From Acanthococcus lagerstroemiae (taxonomy: Eukaryota > Arthropoda > Insecta > Hemiptera > Eriococcidae), in NCBI GenBank assembly GCA_031841125.1, contig CM063108.1:54892122-54956121 (forward strand): 64,000 nt of DNA. Reading direction: 5' to 3'. The notes beneath the pieces are model-generated. The model ran no database searches. It was not told the origin of the DNA and saw nothing but the letters and a program-made list of their open reading frames with translations. Below, piece by piece: positions 45,761 to 57,499 of the stretch. The position numbers and the translations under genes were made by a program. How positions within the stretch are numbered: the stretch's first letter is position 1; the number at the start of each line of letters is the position of its first letter.

Positions 45761-46469
45761 CCTCAATATTTCAAATTAGATTTTAAGAGTTTTCTTAAAT
45801 GGCCACGTGATAATTCTTTCTGAGATACCCAATCACTTTGTTTTCGTTTTGATATTTATTTTAAAATATCCAATTGAAATATTGTCGACTTTTATTGTAT
45901 TTTAGTGAGAACCGGCGCATTGGAGGGTGTGACCCACACTCCTTCAATCCTTTTTCAAGTCGGAATTTTTGAGAAATTCTCAGCGAAACCTAGTAGCTTG
46001 ACGGCAAAACTATTAAATTGAAGCCTTTTTTGGTAGCGTGTAAAATTTTTATAGGAATTTTAGTCGAAATTTTTCCTTCCCTAAACATTTGTCACTAACT
46101 CAAATTAAATTTTAACGTGGAATGTACGTAAGGGCGCGGACTCAAGAAAGAAAGAAAAAAAAAGTCCAGTTTAGCTTTAAAAATTTGAAGGGTCTCAGTT
46201 ACCGACAGAGCATGAAACATTTCTAGATTCCTCGAACCCTCAGAGTGTGGCTTGAAAACCAGGAATGAAAGGCGAGGAATATATTACTTAATGTTTTGTG
46301 GAACACCCACTCACGTGATATCAAATGCGTGGAAGGCGGAAGGAAAGGGAAAGGAAAATTGAAAATCTTCATAAAATAAAATATAGGTGTCGTTTCACTG
46401 GACTTTTCTTTTCTCTCGAGTGGCAGTGTTATTTGTAACTTCTTGATAGTGGAAATCATTTTGACCCAC

Positions 46470-48410
46470 ATGGGAATTTATTTGCAGATTTTCAAGGTTA
46501 CCGAATTGGATTTTGAAATTAGTTCTTAGATCCGACCCCATATAGGATGCCACCAAAGGGCGTCAAGACTAAAAACTAGTCATTCTTTGATAATTAAAAT
46601 ACTCACAAAACTTTACCCTTCGGTAATGATTCTTCAAATATCATAGAAAATCAGGAATACTTTCATTTGATTTTCAAATTTTCGAGGTCACCGAGTTCGA
46701 ATTTGAAATTAGTTTTTTGATTCGACTCCGTAGAGGATGCCACCAACGGGCGTCAAAACCAAAAAATAGTCGTTTTTAAGAACAAAACACAAAACTTCAC
46801 CCATCTGTCGGGACCTTTCCAATACAACCAAAATCAGGAATATTTTTATTTGACTGGCAGATTTTTGTGGTCACCGGATTCGATTTCGAAATTAGTTTTT
46901 GGATCCGACTCGACTCCATAAGATACCACCAAAAGGAGTCACGACCAAAAAAACAGTCTTTTTTTTAGAACTAGACACAAAACTTTACTCTTTTTGGGAG
47001 ATCCTTCGACTATCATAAAAATCAGGAATATTTTAATTTGATTTGCAGATTTTCGAGGTCACCGAATTAGATTTTTAAATTAGTTTCTGGATCAAATCTC
47101 ACGGGATGTTCCCAAAGGGAGTCTGTAGCGGCCGACATCCTTCGAACATCACAAAAATCAGGAATATTTTTATTTGATTTGCAAATTTTTGAGACCAGCG
47201 AATTCAATTTTGAAATTAATTTTTGGATTCGACTTCGTGGGGTGTTACCAACGGGCGTCAAAACCAAATCACAGTCGTCTTTTTGAGATCTAAACACAAA
47301 ACTTCACGCATCTGTAGAGACCCTTCGAATATAACAAAATTCAGGAATATTTTTATTTGATTTGCAAATTTTCGATGTCACCGTATTCGATTTGGAACTT
47401 AGTTTCCGGATCCAGCTCCACAAAACGTCACCAAAAGGAGTGGAAGACCAAAAAATAGTCATTTATTCGAGAACGAAACAAAAAACTTCACCTATTTGTA
47501 GACACCCTTCGAATATCACAAAAATAAGAAATATTTTTAATTGATCTGCAAATTTTCGAAACCAGCGCATTCCATTTTGAAATTAGTTTTTGGATTCGAC
47601 TCCGCAGGATTCCACAAACGCGCGTCAAAACCAAAAAATAGTCGTATTTTTAAGAACTAAACACAAAGCTTCACCCAACTGTCGAGACCCCTCCAATATA
47701 ACAAAAATCAAGAATATTTTGACTGGCAGATTTTCGTGGTCACCGAATTCGATTTCGAAATTAGTTTCTGGTTCCGACTCGACTCCATAAAATACCACCA
47801 AAAGGAGTCACGACCAAAAAAAACAGTATTTTTTTTTAAACTAAACAAAACTTTACTCTTTTTAGGAGATCCTTCAAATATCATAAAAATCAGGTAATTT
47901 AATTTGCAGATTTTCGTGGTCATCGAATTAGATTTTTAAATTAGTTTCTGGATCAAATCTCACCGGATGTCCCCAAAGGGAGTCCGTGGCTGTCGAGACG
48001 CTTCGAATATCACAAAAATCAAGAATATTTTAATTTGATTGGCAGATTTTTGAGACTAGCGAATTCGACTTTGAAATTAATTTTCGGTTCGACTTCGTAG
48101 AATATTACCAGCGGGCGTCCAAACCAAAACTCAGTCGTCTTTTCGAGATCTAAACACAAAGCTGACCATCTGTAGAGATCCTTCGAATATAACAAAAATC
48201 AGGAATATTTTAATTTGATTTACAGATTTTCGAGGCCACCGAATTCGATTTTGAAATTAGTTTTTGGATCCGACTCGACTCAATAAGATACCAACAAAAG
48301 GAGTCACGACCAAAAAACAGTCGTTTTTTCGAGAACTAAAAACAAAACTTTACCCTTTTCGGAAGATCCTTCGAATATCATAAAAATCAGAAATATTTTA
48401 ATGGTTAATG
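46470..48410. repeat. Satellite A: eleven monomers of about 180-190 bp, two of about 135 bp
   Basis: Monomer starts (GATTTTCGAGGTCACCGAAT and variants) lie near 46487, 46678, 46861, 47049, 47183, 47366, 47551, 47730, 47910, 48045 and 48225. Each includes TCGATTTTGAAATTAGTTT, TGGATCCGACT, CACCAAAAGGAGTC, AGTCGTTTTT, AACACAAAACTTTAC, GGAATATTTT. The units at 47049 and 47910 lack about 50 bp. The unit trio 46861/47049/47183 resembles 47730/47910/48045. Confidence 0.9.
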
Positions 48411-48479
48411 TTTTTCTGCGTCGAAAATCAAATGATTTGGTGTAGGCTACGCGAAATGAACTTCGATTCCAATCATTTT

Positions 48480-49180
48480 CTCAAATCTGAAATGTGTTAC
48501 GTGATATGTTCGGAACATGTGAGCAACACGACTATCGCCGTCATCAGTACTTTTCCCAACATTCGAATGGCGCCGAAAAACTGACGCGAGGCAGATATTA
48601 TTTTCAATTCCGATTTCCAAAAGCATTGTGTTACATCTTACGAATTTCTGTGCAACCTAATATGACTCTCGAGTCGAAGTCGTCTCAAAGTTCTACATAT
48701 ACACGACTTCAAATACATTTTGGCGCCACTACAAATGCACTACTATACCATTGAGTAAATGTCAGTACCTCTTTACACAAGAAAGAGTAACTAACACTGA
48801 TGCGCTCGCCTCCGCATCTAATAAATCCATCTCACTTTTTTCGCGCGAAAACATTTCATTCAGAATTACCGAATCGAAATTCCATTCATAAAAACGAATA
48901 CAATTTATCGCCGTATTTCCTTCCACCGCGGCGCTTGATTTGATCGCAGTTAATTCACGCTGCGGTAACGCGAACGAGCACAAATTTAAATAAATTGGGA
49001 GGAGGAAAAACTGGTCCGTCGATGAGAAAGTAAAAAGTTCGATAATATTGAGCTTCGAGTTCTGCATCCGCCGAAGGAGGAGAAGAATAATTTGAACAAT
49101 TTACCATCGACTCTTATAACAAGGTCGTGGATGGCAACGGTTTCCTTCACGGTTGAGTAGAAATCGCGAGCCAGTTGTGT
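48480..49180. other. CpG-bearing block without repeats; possible regulatory DNA or exon
   Basis: Directly after satellite A the base composition changes: CpG becomes frequent (CCACCGCGGCGCTTGATT, GGTAACGCGAACGAGC). A minus-strand reading with FTQLARDFYSTVKETVAIHD, LVIRVD then GTAAAT near 49106 looks somewhat protein-like, but its acceptor is poor. I cannot decide between conserved non-coding DNA and an exon. Confidence 0.35.
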
Positions 49181-49199
49181 AAAGCTTCCTCCGGTTCCC

Positions 49200-51165
49200 T
49201 TTTTTTTTTTCAATTTGAAAAAAAAAAATTGATAATGATATGGATATACGAACAGAATAGGATCAAAATTTTGAAGGTTGAACAGGAAATAAAGATAGTT
49301 ATTCGTTTAATGACTTGAAATTTTTTTGACATAATTAGAATAGGATCAAAATTTTGAAGGTTGAATGGGAAATAAAAATACTTATTCGTTTAATGATTTG
49401 AAATTTTTTGTTACCTTATTTGTGTGGTTCGAGTAACAAGATCGTTAATTTTTTACCGGACATTCCTGTTCATAATTATACTATGAATGATTGCTGTACA
49501 TTTATAAGCACAAAACAGAAACGAGATAACTGAGATGTCCTGGGATAGGTACTTCAACATATTCTTTTGGAGTAATGCTACCATGCTCTTGGATACTTAG
49601 CCTGTCCCTTACCTGACCGCTCCACACAGTGCAGCACTTTTAGGCCAGTTCAAATTATTTTTAATTACCACTTTTACTCGAGATTTGATTAATATGTAAA
49701 AATAGTCTTGCTGTTATGATCAATATAGTGCTCCTCAACAACCTTTGAGACTGTTCACCCCACATCACAGTTTTCGATGGCAGAAAATATAAATCTGCCG
49801 TTTCTTTGAACTAGCTGACCTCAAGAGTAAAAAATTATTGACATTTTATGATTCGCCATGATTTCTGAATATTTTATATTCATTCCGAAACGAGACCAAT
49901 AGACTGCAATATTATAGACGAATACGTTTGTCAAATGAAAGTGAAACTATTACATGGAAATAGTGTGTGAAAAAACGTTGACGCGATCGTAAAATAAAGT
50001 TTCATAATAAACCAAAGTAACTGTTTTCCGAATTTTATGTCTAGTGATCATTTTTCCCGAGCTCGAAAATATCTCCTTTTCCCTAATCATAAATAAACTG
50101 TATCACAGTTGCAAACGCAGGGAACACCTATACACGCTGAAAATGTTTAAGAGTATATAAATAGAAAATTTATTCTGGCGCCACTCCGAAAAATAAAATT
50201 CTGTAATCTCAGCTCGATATTTCATTTAAACTTTGAACTTTTCATATTTAAAATTTTAGCTGCAAACTTGGTATAATCTGCCTTCAATTTATTTGGTAAC
50301 GCATACAGAGTTCAATACCTCGTTGCGATTGTGTTTTACCTCTTTAATGTACCATTCATAATGTTTTCTCGCGCCGATAAATTACTATTTAGGGAATATA
50401 ACTTCCAAGTTTAATGGAACACTTCTTAATAAATAGTCGAGGTCTGTATTAATTTTCAGAATAAAATTATGGAAAATTTGGGTGCACTCATACTCGTAAT
50501 TTGACGATTGTATCTAGCGCCAATGTTGTTCAAGGTTGTATTCGTAACGAAGGGATGTGAGAGCATCGCCCCCGAAATGTTCGAGGTTCTGGTTTTTACT
50601 TTCCTCGTTGGAAGACTCTGTAAAATCTACAGGTTACGCTGTAACTGTTGAAAGGCCCCTGGATGTTCATTTTTATTCTTAACCTAATGGATTTGCATCG
50701 TCTTTCGTGGTCGCGTGATTAATCGAGGGGCGATGTAGAGGTGTGTGAAGCCTTGAACGAAGCGATTTCGAGAGGTTATTGAAGTCAGGGCGTAGTGGAA
50801 TGAAAAGCCAAGATATTGAACATCTATTACTCGTGTGCTCAAATTCAGCGACTAAGATTATTTCTGGAGCCAGGTCTCAGGTGGTCACCCCTTTCTTCAG
50901 ATCACCATCCACTCACGAAGCTACAGCAACAATATCCACTAATTTATAATCAGTGTAGATAAATTTTCAATGTCTCACTTCATACAAGGGGTGATGAAAT
51001 AACTGAAGGCGTCAAGCTGAAAACATCCTATCTAGAATGTCAAAAGTTTACAGGATTTGCAAAAAACTGTTTCAGCTGAGGTGAAGGGGGTGGGTTGGGC
51101 AAAATGGATGCTCAGCCAATTTTCTGAAGCTTTATACACATGTCCATGTACAAATTTTGGGGCTC
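49200..51165. other. FGF intron or intergenic, nothing firm
   Basis: A short tandem (GAATAGGATCAAAATTTTGA twice, at about 49254 and 49339) is present; otherwise AT-rich without coding signal. CpG is higher between 50500 and 50790. Confidence 0.4.
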
Positions 51166-51169
51166 AGTC

Positions 51170-51860
51170 ATGCCTATAAGCTGATACAATGAGGGTTGAC
51201 GTTGCGCACGTTCCAAGTCCATGGGAAAGACAAGGCAAAACATCCTAAGTCCATGGGAAATGACAAAGCTCTTTCCCAAAGTATTCCCACCGTTTTTATT
51301 ATTTCATCCCGCCCACTAGTTGGGGGTCTACCCTTCTTCATTTTATGGTGTAATGGAACCCAACCTAAGACTCTTTTCCCCCAGCCATTTCCATCAGATC
51401 TGTATAAGTGCCCCGCGTAATCAAATTTCAATTTCTTAATTTTGTAAGCTAATCACGGGTTTTTGATTTCTCCATTAGTTCCTCAAGTCTCACTTTTTCT
51501 GTCTGCCTTATTCCGAGCACACTTCTCAACATACAATTTTTCTCGGTGTCACTTGTATCTTGTTTAGTTGATTTTTAGTTAGCGACCATGTCTGAGCTCC
51601 GTAAGTCAGAGTTGGGTATACGACACTGTATAGTATTTTGATCTTGCTGTTTATACTTATTCGACATTTTAGAATTGTTTTTTGTGACCAATAACTTTTC
51701 CATGTGTTTTTTATTCTCGTATAGATTTCGTTTTCTTGTCTATTTTCTGACGATACTATGTACTTGCTCAAGGTATTTGTATTCATCGACTATAGTTGAA
51801 GGCGTGAAGTTCAAAACATCTTATGCGCTAACTTTTGCAAAAGTGGTTTTGTGCTTGCAA
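51170..51860 (-). pseudogene. RTE-like LINE relic, C-terminal part
   Basis: Minus-strand order is IVDEYKYL (frame shifted), SSENRQENEIYTRIKNTWKS, YWSQKTILKCRISINSKIKI, LYSVVYPTLTYGAQTWSLTK, then after a gap KFDYAGHLYRSDGNGWGKRV and KKGRPPTSGRDEIIKTVGIL. This is the same protein region as the relic at 8110-8790 but from a different, better preserved subfamily. Confidence 0.8.
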
Positions 51861-52004
51861 ACTGTTCTAAGAACCTTGGCCAGTTAGTCGGCATTTTGGA
51901 CATTACTCAGTAGACTATAGAAGTTGCTTTTTTTCCTTTTTCTTTCTTTCTTTGCATTAAAAAAAAAAATGTTGTGCCGAATCGGCATTTTCAACCCATT
52001 TTAC

Positions 52005-52735
52005 TTTTCTAATATCCTTCCATACCGATAGGGCATACACCGTCTCTCTCTCTCTCTCTCTAAATGGAAGGGGAAAAAACATGATGCAGGGGTCCATCAT
52101 ACCACAATGCACAGTTTGTTTTGGTGAGGATGAGGGGGGGGGGGGGGGGGGGTTGCAATTCTGAACACAGTGCAATATAGAAAAATCCCTAATTTACATT
52201 AAATCTAGGAATTTTTCGATTTTTTATTTGGTCGATTAAAAAAAAAATTCTCAGAATACTACTTTCCTCTCTCTCCATGCCAATAGGCCTGCACCGTTTC
52301 TCCCTAAATGGAAGAAAAAATCATAATGTAGGGGCCTCATCATGCCACAATTCACTATTTCTTTTGGCGAGGGTGAGGGAGCAGGGTAACTGCAATTCTG
52401 AACACAGTGCGATAGATCAAAATGCTTGATACATGTAAGTTATATCTAGGAACTTCGCGATTTCTTTTTTGGTCAATTTTGAGAATTTTTCCTTAGCCAC
52501 ACGGCGGTAGGCTTGCAACGTCTTTCTCTAAATGGAGGAAAAAGCCATAATGCAGGGGCCTCATCATACCACAATTCACGATTTCGTTATTTCTTTTGGC
52601 GGTGGCGGTGGTGGTGGGGGGGGGGGGGTGATTGTAATTCTGAACACAGAACAAAATAGAAAAATCCTTAATTATACATTAAATCTATAGGAACTTTTAG
52701 AATATTTGGATCGATTTTGAAAATGATTCCTTAGA
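52005..52735. repeat. Three tandem units of about 240 bp, each with a G-run
   Basis: Units start near 52010, 52256 and 52490. Each has CTCTCTAAATGGAAG, CATAATGCAGGGGCC, CATCATACCACAATTCAC, TTTTGGCGAGG or GGTGAGGATGAGG followed by Gs, and GCAATTCTGAACACAG. The G-runs are about 20 and 14 bases in the outer units and broken (GAGGGAGCAGGG) in the middle one. A (TC)n tract lies at 52042-52061. Confidence 0.85.
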
Positions 52736-52879
52736 ATAATACGAGCATTTAAATGCATTTCAAATTACGTTATACAATTACAATCAACATTTTTCTGTTC
52801 ACCTCAAAATTTGGTACATCGGCCAAGTTCTGAGTTAAGAGTGGACCATAGCGATATTTTCGTGTTGGAGTCAGATATG

Positions 52880-53150
52880 CTAATTGAGTGGATTTGAATA
52901 GTCTACGTTTCAGCCCCCCCCCCCCCCCGCAAACGAATATGAGTGGAGTATGAGACGAAAAAAACTGGAAAATTAAATCCCCGAAACAGAAAACCCCACT
53001 TTGATATATTTGACGCCATCATGGGTAAATTTTAATATTTCACATTTCAGCCCCCCTGCAGATCAATATAGATGGAGATTGGGGTCACAAAAATCCTTTA
53101 AAATGAAATCCCGGACTCCACAAACCCCAGTTTTGATGTACTTAACGTAT
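52880..53150. repeat. Two tandem units of about 138 bp
   Basis: Both contain TTCAGCCCCCC, GAGTGGAG or GATGGAGATTGGG, AAATTAAATCCCCG / AAATGAAATCCCGG and AAACCCCA-TTTTGAT. The first contains a C-run of 14. Confidence 0.6.
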
Positions 53151-53627
53151 CTGGTGGCAGTTTTTGGTTCTGTTCCCTTGCGAACCCTTTTGAAAAATAC
53201 ATTTAGCGCACCCAGAAATCATATAGACCAATTTTTGTATCTTTCTTTTGTATCCTTGTCATGGACTTTAATGATAAAAGTTCACTTTTTACCAAAACTG
53301 AAGACAAGGTATTGACCTTAAAAATTGTTTTCTTTGCAAAAGTGTAGGTAGTTCCTCAATTGGTAGGTACACTAATGGGAACAATTTTTCTGAGTCAAAT
53401 CAATATTTTTGGTCAAGCTCGAGGATTTTTTAAAGCAAATTTGGAAAGTTTCTCATGGAAAACCCTACGGCGAACTTTATCTTAAAAGCGCCACTCTTAC
53501 ATATACTTCGATTTAAAAAAAAAAAAAAAAATAGTTGGGTTATTTTTACAGTCCTTGGGAGCACAAATTTTTGAGAAAGAAAATGTTTGACCACCCTTAT
53601 TATATATTATGTGTATGTAAAACTTAC

Positions 53628-53735
53628 CTCCAATGATTCTTCCTTCATCTGAGAAATCGAACCGTTGTTCAAACTGCTTTCATCAGAACAGCCAAAACTG
53701 CTGGCAGACAAATTTCCCAGGGAAACGAAATCCAC
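53628..53735 (-). CDS. Candidate internal exon of an unknown gene (36 codons, phase 0-0)
   Basis: Reading minus, GCATTTCAG precedes GTGGATTTCGTTTCC and the exon closes at TTGGAG followed by GTAAGT. It encodes VDFVSLGNLSASSFGCSDES, then SLNNGSISQMKEESLE, a polar serine- and acid-rich segment. The length is a multiple of three with phase 0 at both ends, as expected of a skippable exon. No partner exons were recognised and I do not know the family. Confidence 0.45.
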
Positions 53736-54059
53736 CTGAAATGCAATATTGCAAATAAAACGTGTATTATTAATAATGCATATAAATGTTTTCATAACAC
53801 TTAAAAGCTTCTGGTAGGTACTTGTTCGTAAAAAAAATTATAGGCAGTATTATGGCTGTTTACAGATGTTCAACAATTTGTCCAATAACCATTCTTGTTT
53901 AATTGTATCACTTATGACTTTTCAATATTTTTAACGCTTCAAGAAAAAAAAAAATAATGCTATAATATTAATATTATTGATTACTAGGTATTAGTTGTTG
54001 TTATTCATTAGCACAATTTTTGCCTATTGAATGTATTAGTTTCTGAGATTCATTAGGAA

Positions 54060-54265
54060 TGTCTAATGGGTCGCCATGCGAAAGACAAGGATTCCGCAGA
54101 AAACGTTACGCAGAGAGTGTTAAAAAAAAAGTTCTTCGAAAGAACGTTACCGTTTTAATGTAGGTGCATCTTCTTCTTTACACGGTCATTCGTTTTGATC
54201 AGCCGACACGAAGAATGAGAATGCCGAGTGAAGTCGAGAATAGACGACTAGAGTCGCCTGAACGA
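54060..54265 (+). repeat. Dispersed repeat E, copy 1
   Basis: Contains GTCTAATGGGTCGCCA, CCGCAGAAAACGTTACGCAG, GAACGTTACCGTTTTAATGT, ACACGGTCATTCGTTTTGAT, GAAGAATGAGAATGCCGAGT and GAATAGACGACTAGAG, shared in order with 58350-58580 and, inverted, with 55440-55690. Confidence 0.75.
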
Positions 54266-54539
54266 AATATGCAGCGTTCGGACTCTTTCTATTTCTCAAT
54301 AACTTGGCTCAAAACTATCTGATTTTCATAAGCAGTGTGTCAAAGGTTAAGAATATTATAGTCAAGTTGTATGGATCACAATATTTTTGTTTTTTAACTT
54401 CAAATTCCCACACTACCGCAACTTTTACGACATTGAAAATTGAGAAATTGAGAAACTAATACGCATCAGGGTATAAATATGAACCACCTTGAAAAATGTT
54501 GATAAAAAATCATAAAAAATACGTTTTATTATCATTTTA

Positions 54540-54540
<1 letters not shown>

Positions 54541-54575
<35 letters not shown>
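54541..54575. repeat. (AAT)n microsatellite
   Basis: About 11 uninterrupted AAT units. Confidence 0.95.
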
Positions 54576-54576
<1 letters not shown>

Positions 54577-55439
54577 TTAAATAATTATAATTACAAATAT
54601 TATTTACGAATATAAAAGTCACTTTCAGCGCCTGAACATTCAATATAAACCCACTGTTGACACTTTTCAGTACACTGAAACCACTTGTCTCTGTATTTGC
54701 TATCTTCATTGATTTGTGCTTTTTTATTTAAACATACTTTATTGTTATCGTCATGGAGTGAGTCCATAAGTGGGAGAGGTTAATCATTTTCGGCGTTCAT
54801 TTATTTTTCATAAGAATTTTCTTTCTTGGCATCGTGAATAAAAATATATAGATTTTAGATCATAAATTTCACTGGTCCATATTTATAACAGCCACAAGAA
54901 ATAGCTACCACTTTTTTTTTTTTTTACAAAAATGAACAATTTGACTCTAAATGTAAATATTTTTGAAATATCCTACGAGTAAAGTTTTTTGCCTGTTACG
55001 AGTACTTTCATTTTCTCCAATTTTTTCAAGTTCAATAATATTTGAAATAAATGAACTTCAAAGCTCAGTAAACTTTAACAATGTGAGTTGATAAAATTGT
55101 GAAAAACAAACAACTTCACACAGCGTCCAACGAATTTAACCAAAGCATGGAAAACTGGATAGAACAATGTTGCTTTAGTGTCTAGTAGCATGTTTTGGGA
55201 TTAGTTCGTCAGGAACGCTAGCAATAGTTCCTGTAGGCAAGCACGGTGGTCCATATTTGTACCTTGACTCATAAATGTACCTACCTTGTACTCTAGATAT
55301 TCAATTTACCATCATGAGAATGTACGCTCTCATTACCGTACATCTGATAACCCTTATACATATTTAGTTACACCATCAATTTGAATGGTTGCCTTCAAAA
55401 GTAAAAAAGTCCAATCACTGCAAGGAAGGACATTGTTAC

Positions 55440-55690
55440 ATGGATATTTATGCCGTCTAAGCGACCGCGTTGACCCAATGCCTTCTCTAGTCGTCCATTC
55501 CCGGCTTCGTTCGGCATTTTTTGTGTTGACCGGTCGAAACACGATAGAACGAATGACCGGATAGAGAAGAATACGCAACTACAGTCATCATAATGGTAAC
55601 GTTTTTCTGCGGAGCGATTTTTGCGGAAGTGTTCTGCGGAACGTCTTTTGTAAACAGTTTTCTTCGGGACGTTTTCTGCGAAATTAGACA
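55440..55690 (-). repeat. Dispersed repeat E, copy 2 (inverted, longest)
   Basis: On the minus strand: TCGCAGAAAACGTCCCGAAG, GTTCCGCAGAACACTTCCGC, GCTCCGCAGAAAAACGTTAC, GTTGCGTATTCTTCTC, CCGGTCATTCGTTCTATCGT, AATGCCGAACGAAGCC and GGACGACTAGAGAAGG. It has three or four CCGCAGAAAA words in tandem and stays open in two frames for 70-98 codons, which may be chance. Confidence 0.75.
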
Positions 55691-55699
55691 TTTATACCT

Positions 55700-57255
55700 A
55701 CATGTCATAAATTTAGTAAATTGCTCATTTACCGCCGTACTGAAGAATAACTACCTACTAAATAATTGACGACCAATACCATAGTAGATTTCTCTCAGTA
55801 TAGATTCATAGAAATATAGTTGGACCCACTTATGTATTTCAATTCAAATTCCAGAATATAACAAAACTATCTTCTGAAAGCAATGTCTGATATAGATATG
55901 AAGGTCAGGCGAATCAAAATTCTAATTTCAGAACAAGAATCAAATGAAAACTACCAGCACGGTAACTTATAGGTATGAGTATATTAACCTAATATACGAA
56001 CACACACTAACGCATTTGGGCTATGTATTTTAAATTCAAGGATGCTCAACACTATTCTGCAGTTGGATAAATAACACTGTACTCTCGTTCTTTAATTACG
56101 TACCTACTTATTAAAATTATGTGCATCGTTATTAGCTAGTACTTCGAACGCTGGAACTTTTTAGAATGTTTAATAATATGGTACTAAGCATCGTGTCATG
56201 ACGTTGTATATGTTTTGACTCTATGAGTGCATCAACACATTGTCAAATATTTTCCTCCTACCAGTGCTCGAATTTGTTTGTTCAGCCGAGTAAATGAATG
56301 AAAACACGAAGTTCGATGACAATTTTTAATTATAATGACAGCGAAAAGATATTAGGTACATATGATGGGAAACTCAGAGATAAATGTTGTAAGAAACGAT
56401 TCTCATCCAAAAATCGTTACTTGAATACTTGCTTCATAATATGTCAAGTCAATGCTATATGTCACTTGTACTTTTATTTCAACATATGCTCGATTTTGAA
56501 TTCTATCGTATTTCCTACGTAAGCAGAGCTTCTTCTGAATCACATGCAATTCCGTTAGATGAAGCAGATTCATAACCAGTTTTTCTACATGATGTCAAGT
56601 CTGATCATTGATTTAAGTGTACTACAATCATAATATCCCGACGCTAGCCTACCCTATGGCAATACTTTAGCGTCGAAGGGGAAGTTGTGGTGGTCTGGTC
56701 TGTTTCCATAAACTAAATTCTTCTCATTTAAGCAGCAGGAATGGTTTTAATCTACACCATGATCATTTGTACCTAAATTAATATTTATTTTATATTTATT
56801 TCAAGACGTCCCCTTCAGCCATGTTTATTAGCTGCCCCACATTGGAATATAGATAAATTTGCATAGTTCCATTTTACATTCGTAGGCTGGGCATTTATCT
56901 CTGACTTATTCACATGTGGGTATAGGTAATAGATATGCGTAGGATGTCAAATGTTCTTTGAGGATACATCGAACTTACACGTATGTTAGTGCACCACTGT
57001 TGAGAGAATTTAAATTGCGTAAATCAACCGAATTAATTTCCCTTTCCTCAACCTTGAACTTGGTTCATCAGCGTTACTAACACATTTTTGGCTTCTCGGA
57101 TACATTGTCATCTCATCAGCATACCCTGGGGGCCGGGATAGTCAGTGGCCTTCATCTGGATATCCGTCCTTCGTAAGAATTTTGTTAAATAAACGGATTT
57201 ATGTGCAGTCTGGATGTACGCTTCATTAGTATGGCCTAATTTGAAGACATTTTCC
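55700..57255. other. No gene recognised before the exon at 57261
   Basis: AT-rich, low in obvious repeats; short frames only. Confidence 0.4.
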
Positions 57256-57260
57256 CGCAG

Positions 57261-57499
57261 AGAAGATTCGGGCAGCGCCCAGCCGCCCACCGATATTAAA
57301 ATCCGCGAGTCTTCGGCATCCCCTGTGTCTAATGTCGACGGTAATTTGTCGAAAAGGTTCGAATGTTTGACGGGACGCATAAAATACAATTCTGATATTC
57401 TCTCCGGGGCGCTTCACCGACTCTCAACGATGAATACAAAGTGCTACCAGGACTTTGATTTTTACGATCGCCGGACTAACAGAGACAATAATAGCAAAG
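57261..57499 (+). CDS. Candidate internal exon of an unknown gene (79 codons)
   Basis: The acceptor ATTTTCCCGCAG precedes an open, GC-richer stretch that ends AGCAAAG before GTATCG (a mediocre donor). The product EDSGSAQPPTDIKIRESSAS, then PVSNVDGNLSKRFECLTGRI, KYNSDILSGALHRLSTMN and CYQDFDFYDRR goes from disordered to helix-like. Entry needs a phase-2 upstream exon, so it cannot follow the FGF exon (phase 1) directly. It could be a later FGF exon or another gene. Family unknown. Confidence 0.45.

Noticed and set aside
46470..48410. Regularly spaced repeats that could suggest a CRISPR array.
   Set aside because: Units are 135-190 bp and similar along their whole length, without short direct repeats and unique spacers; this is a satellite in animal DNA.
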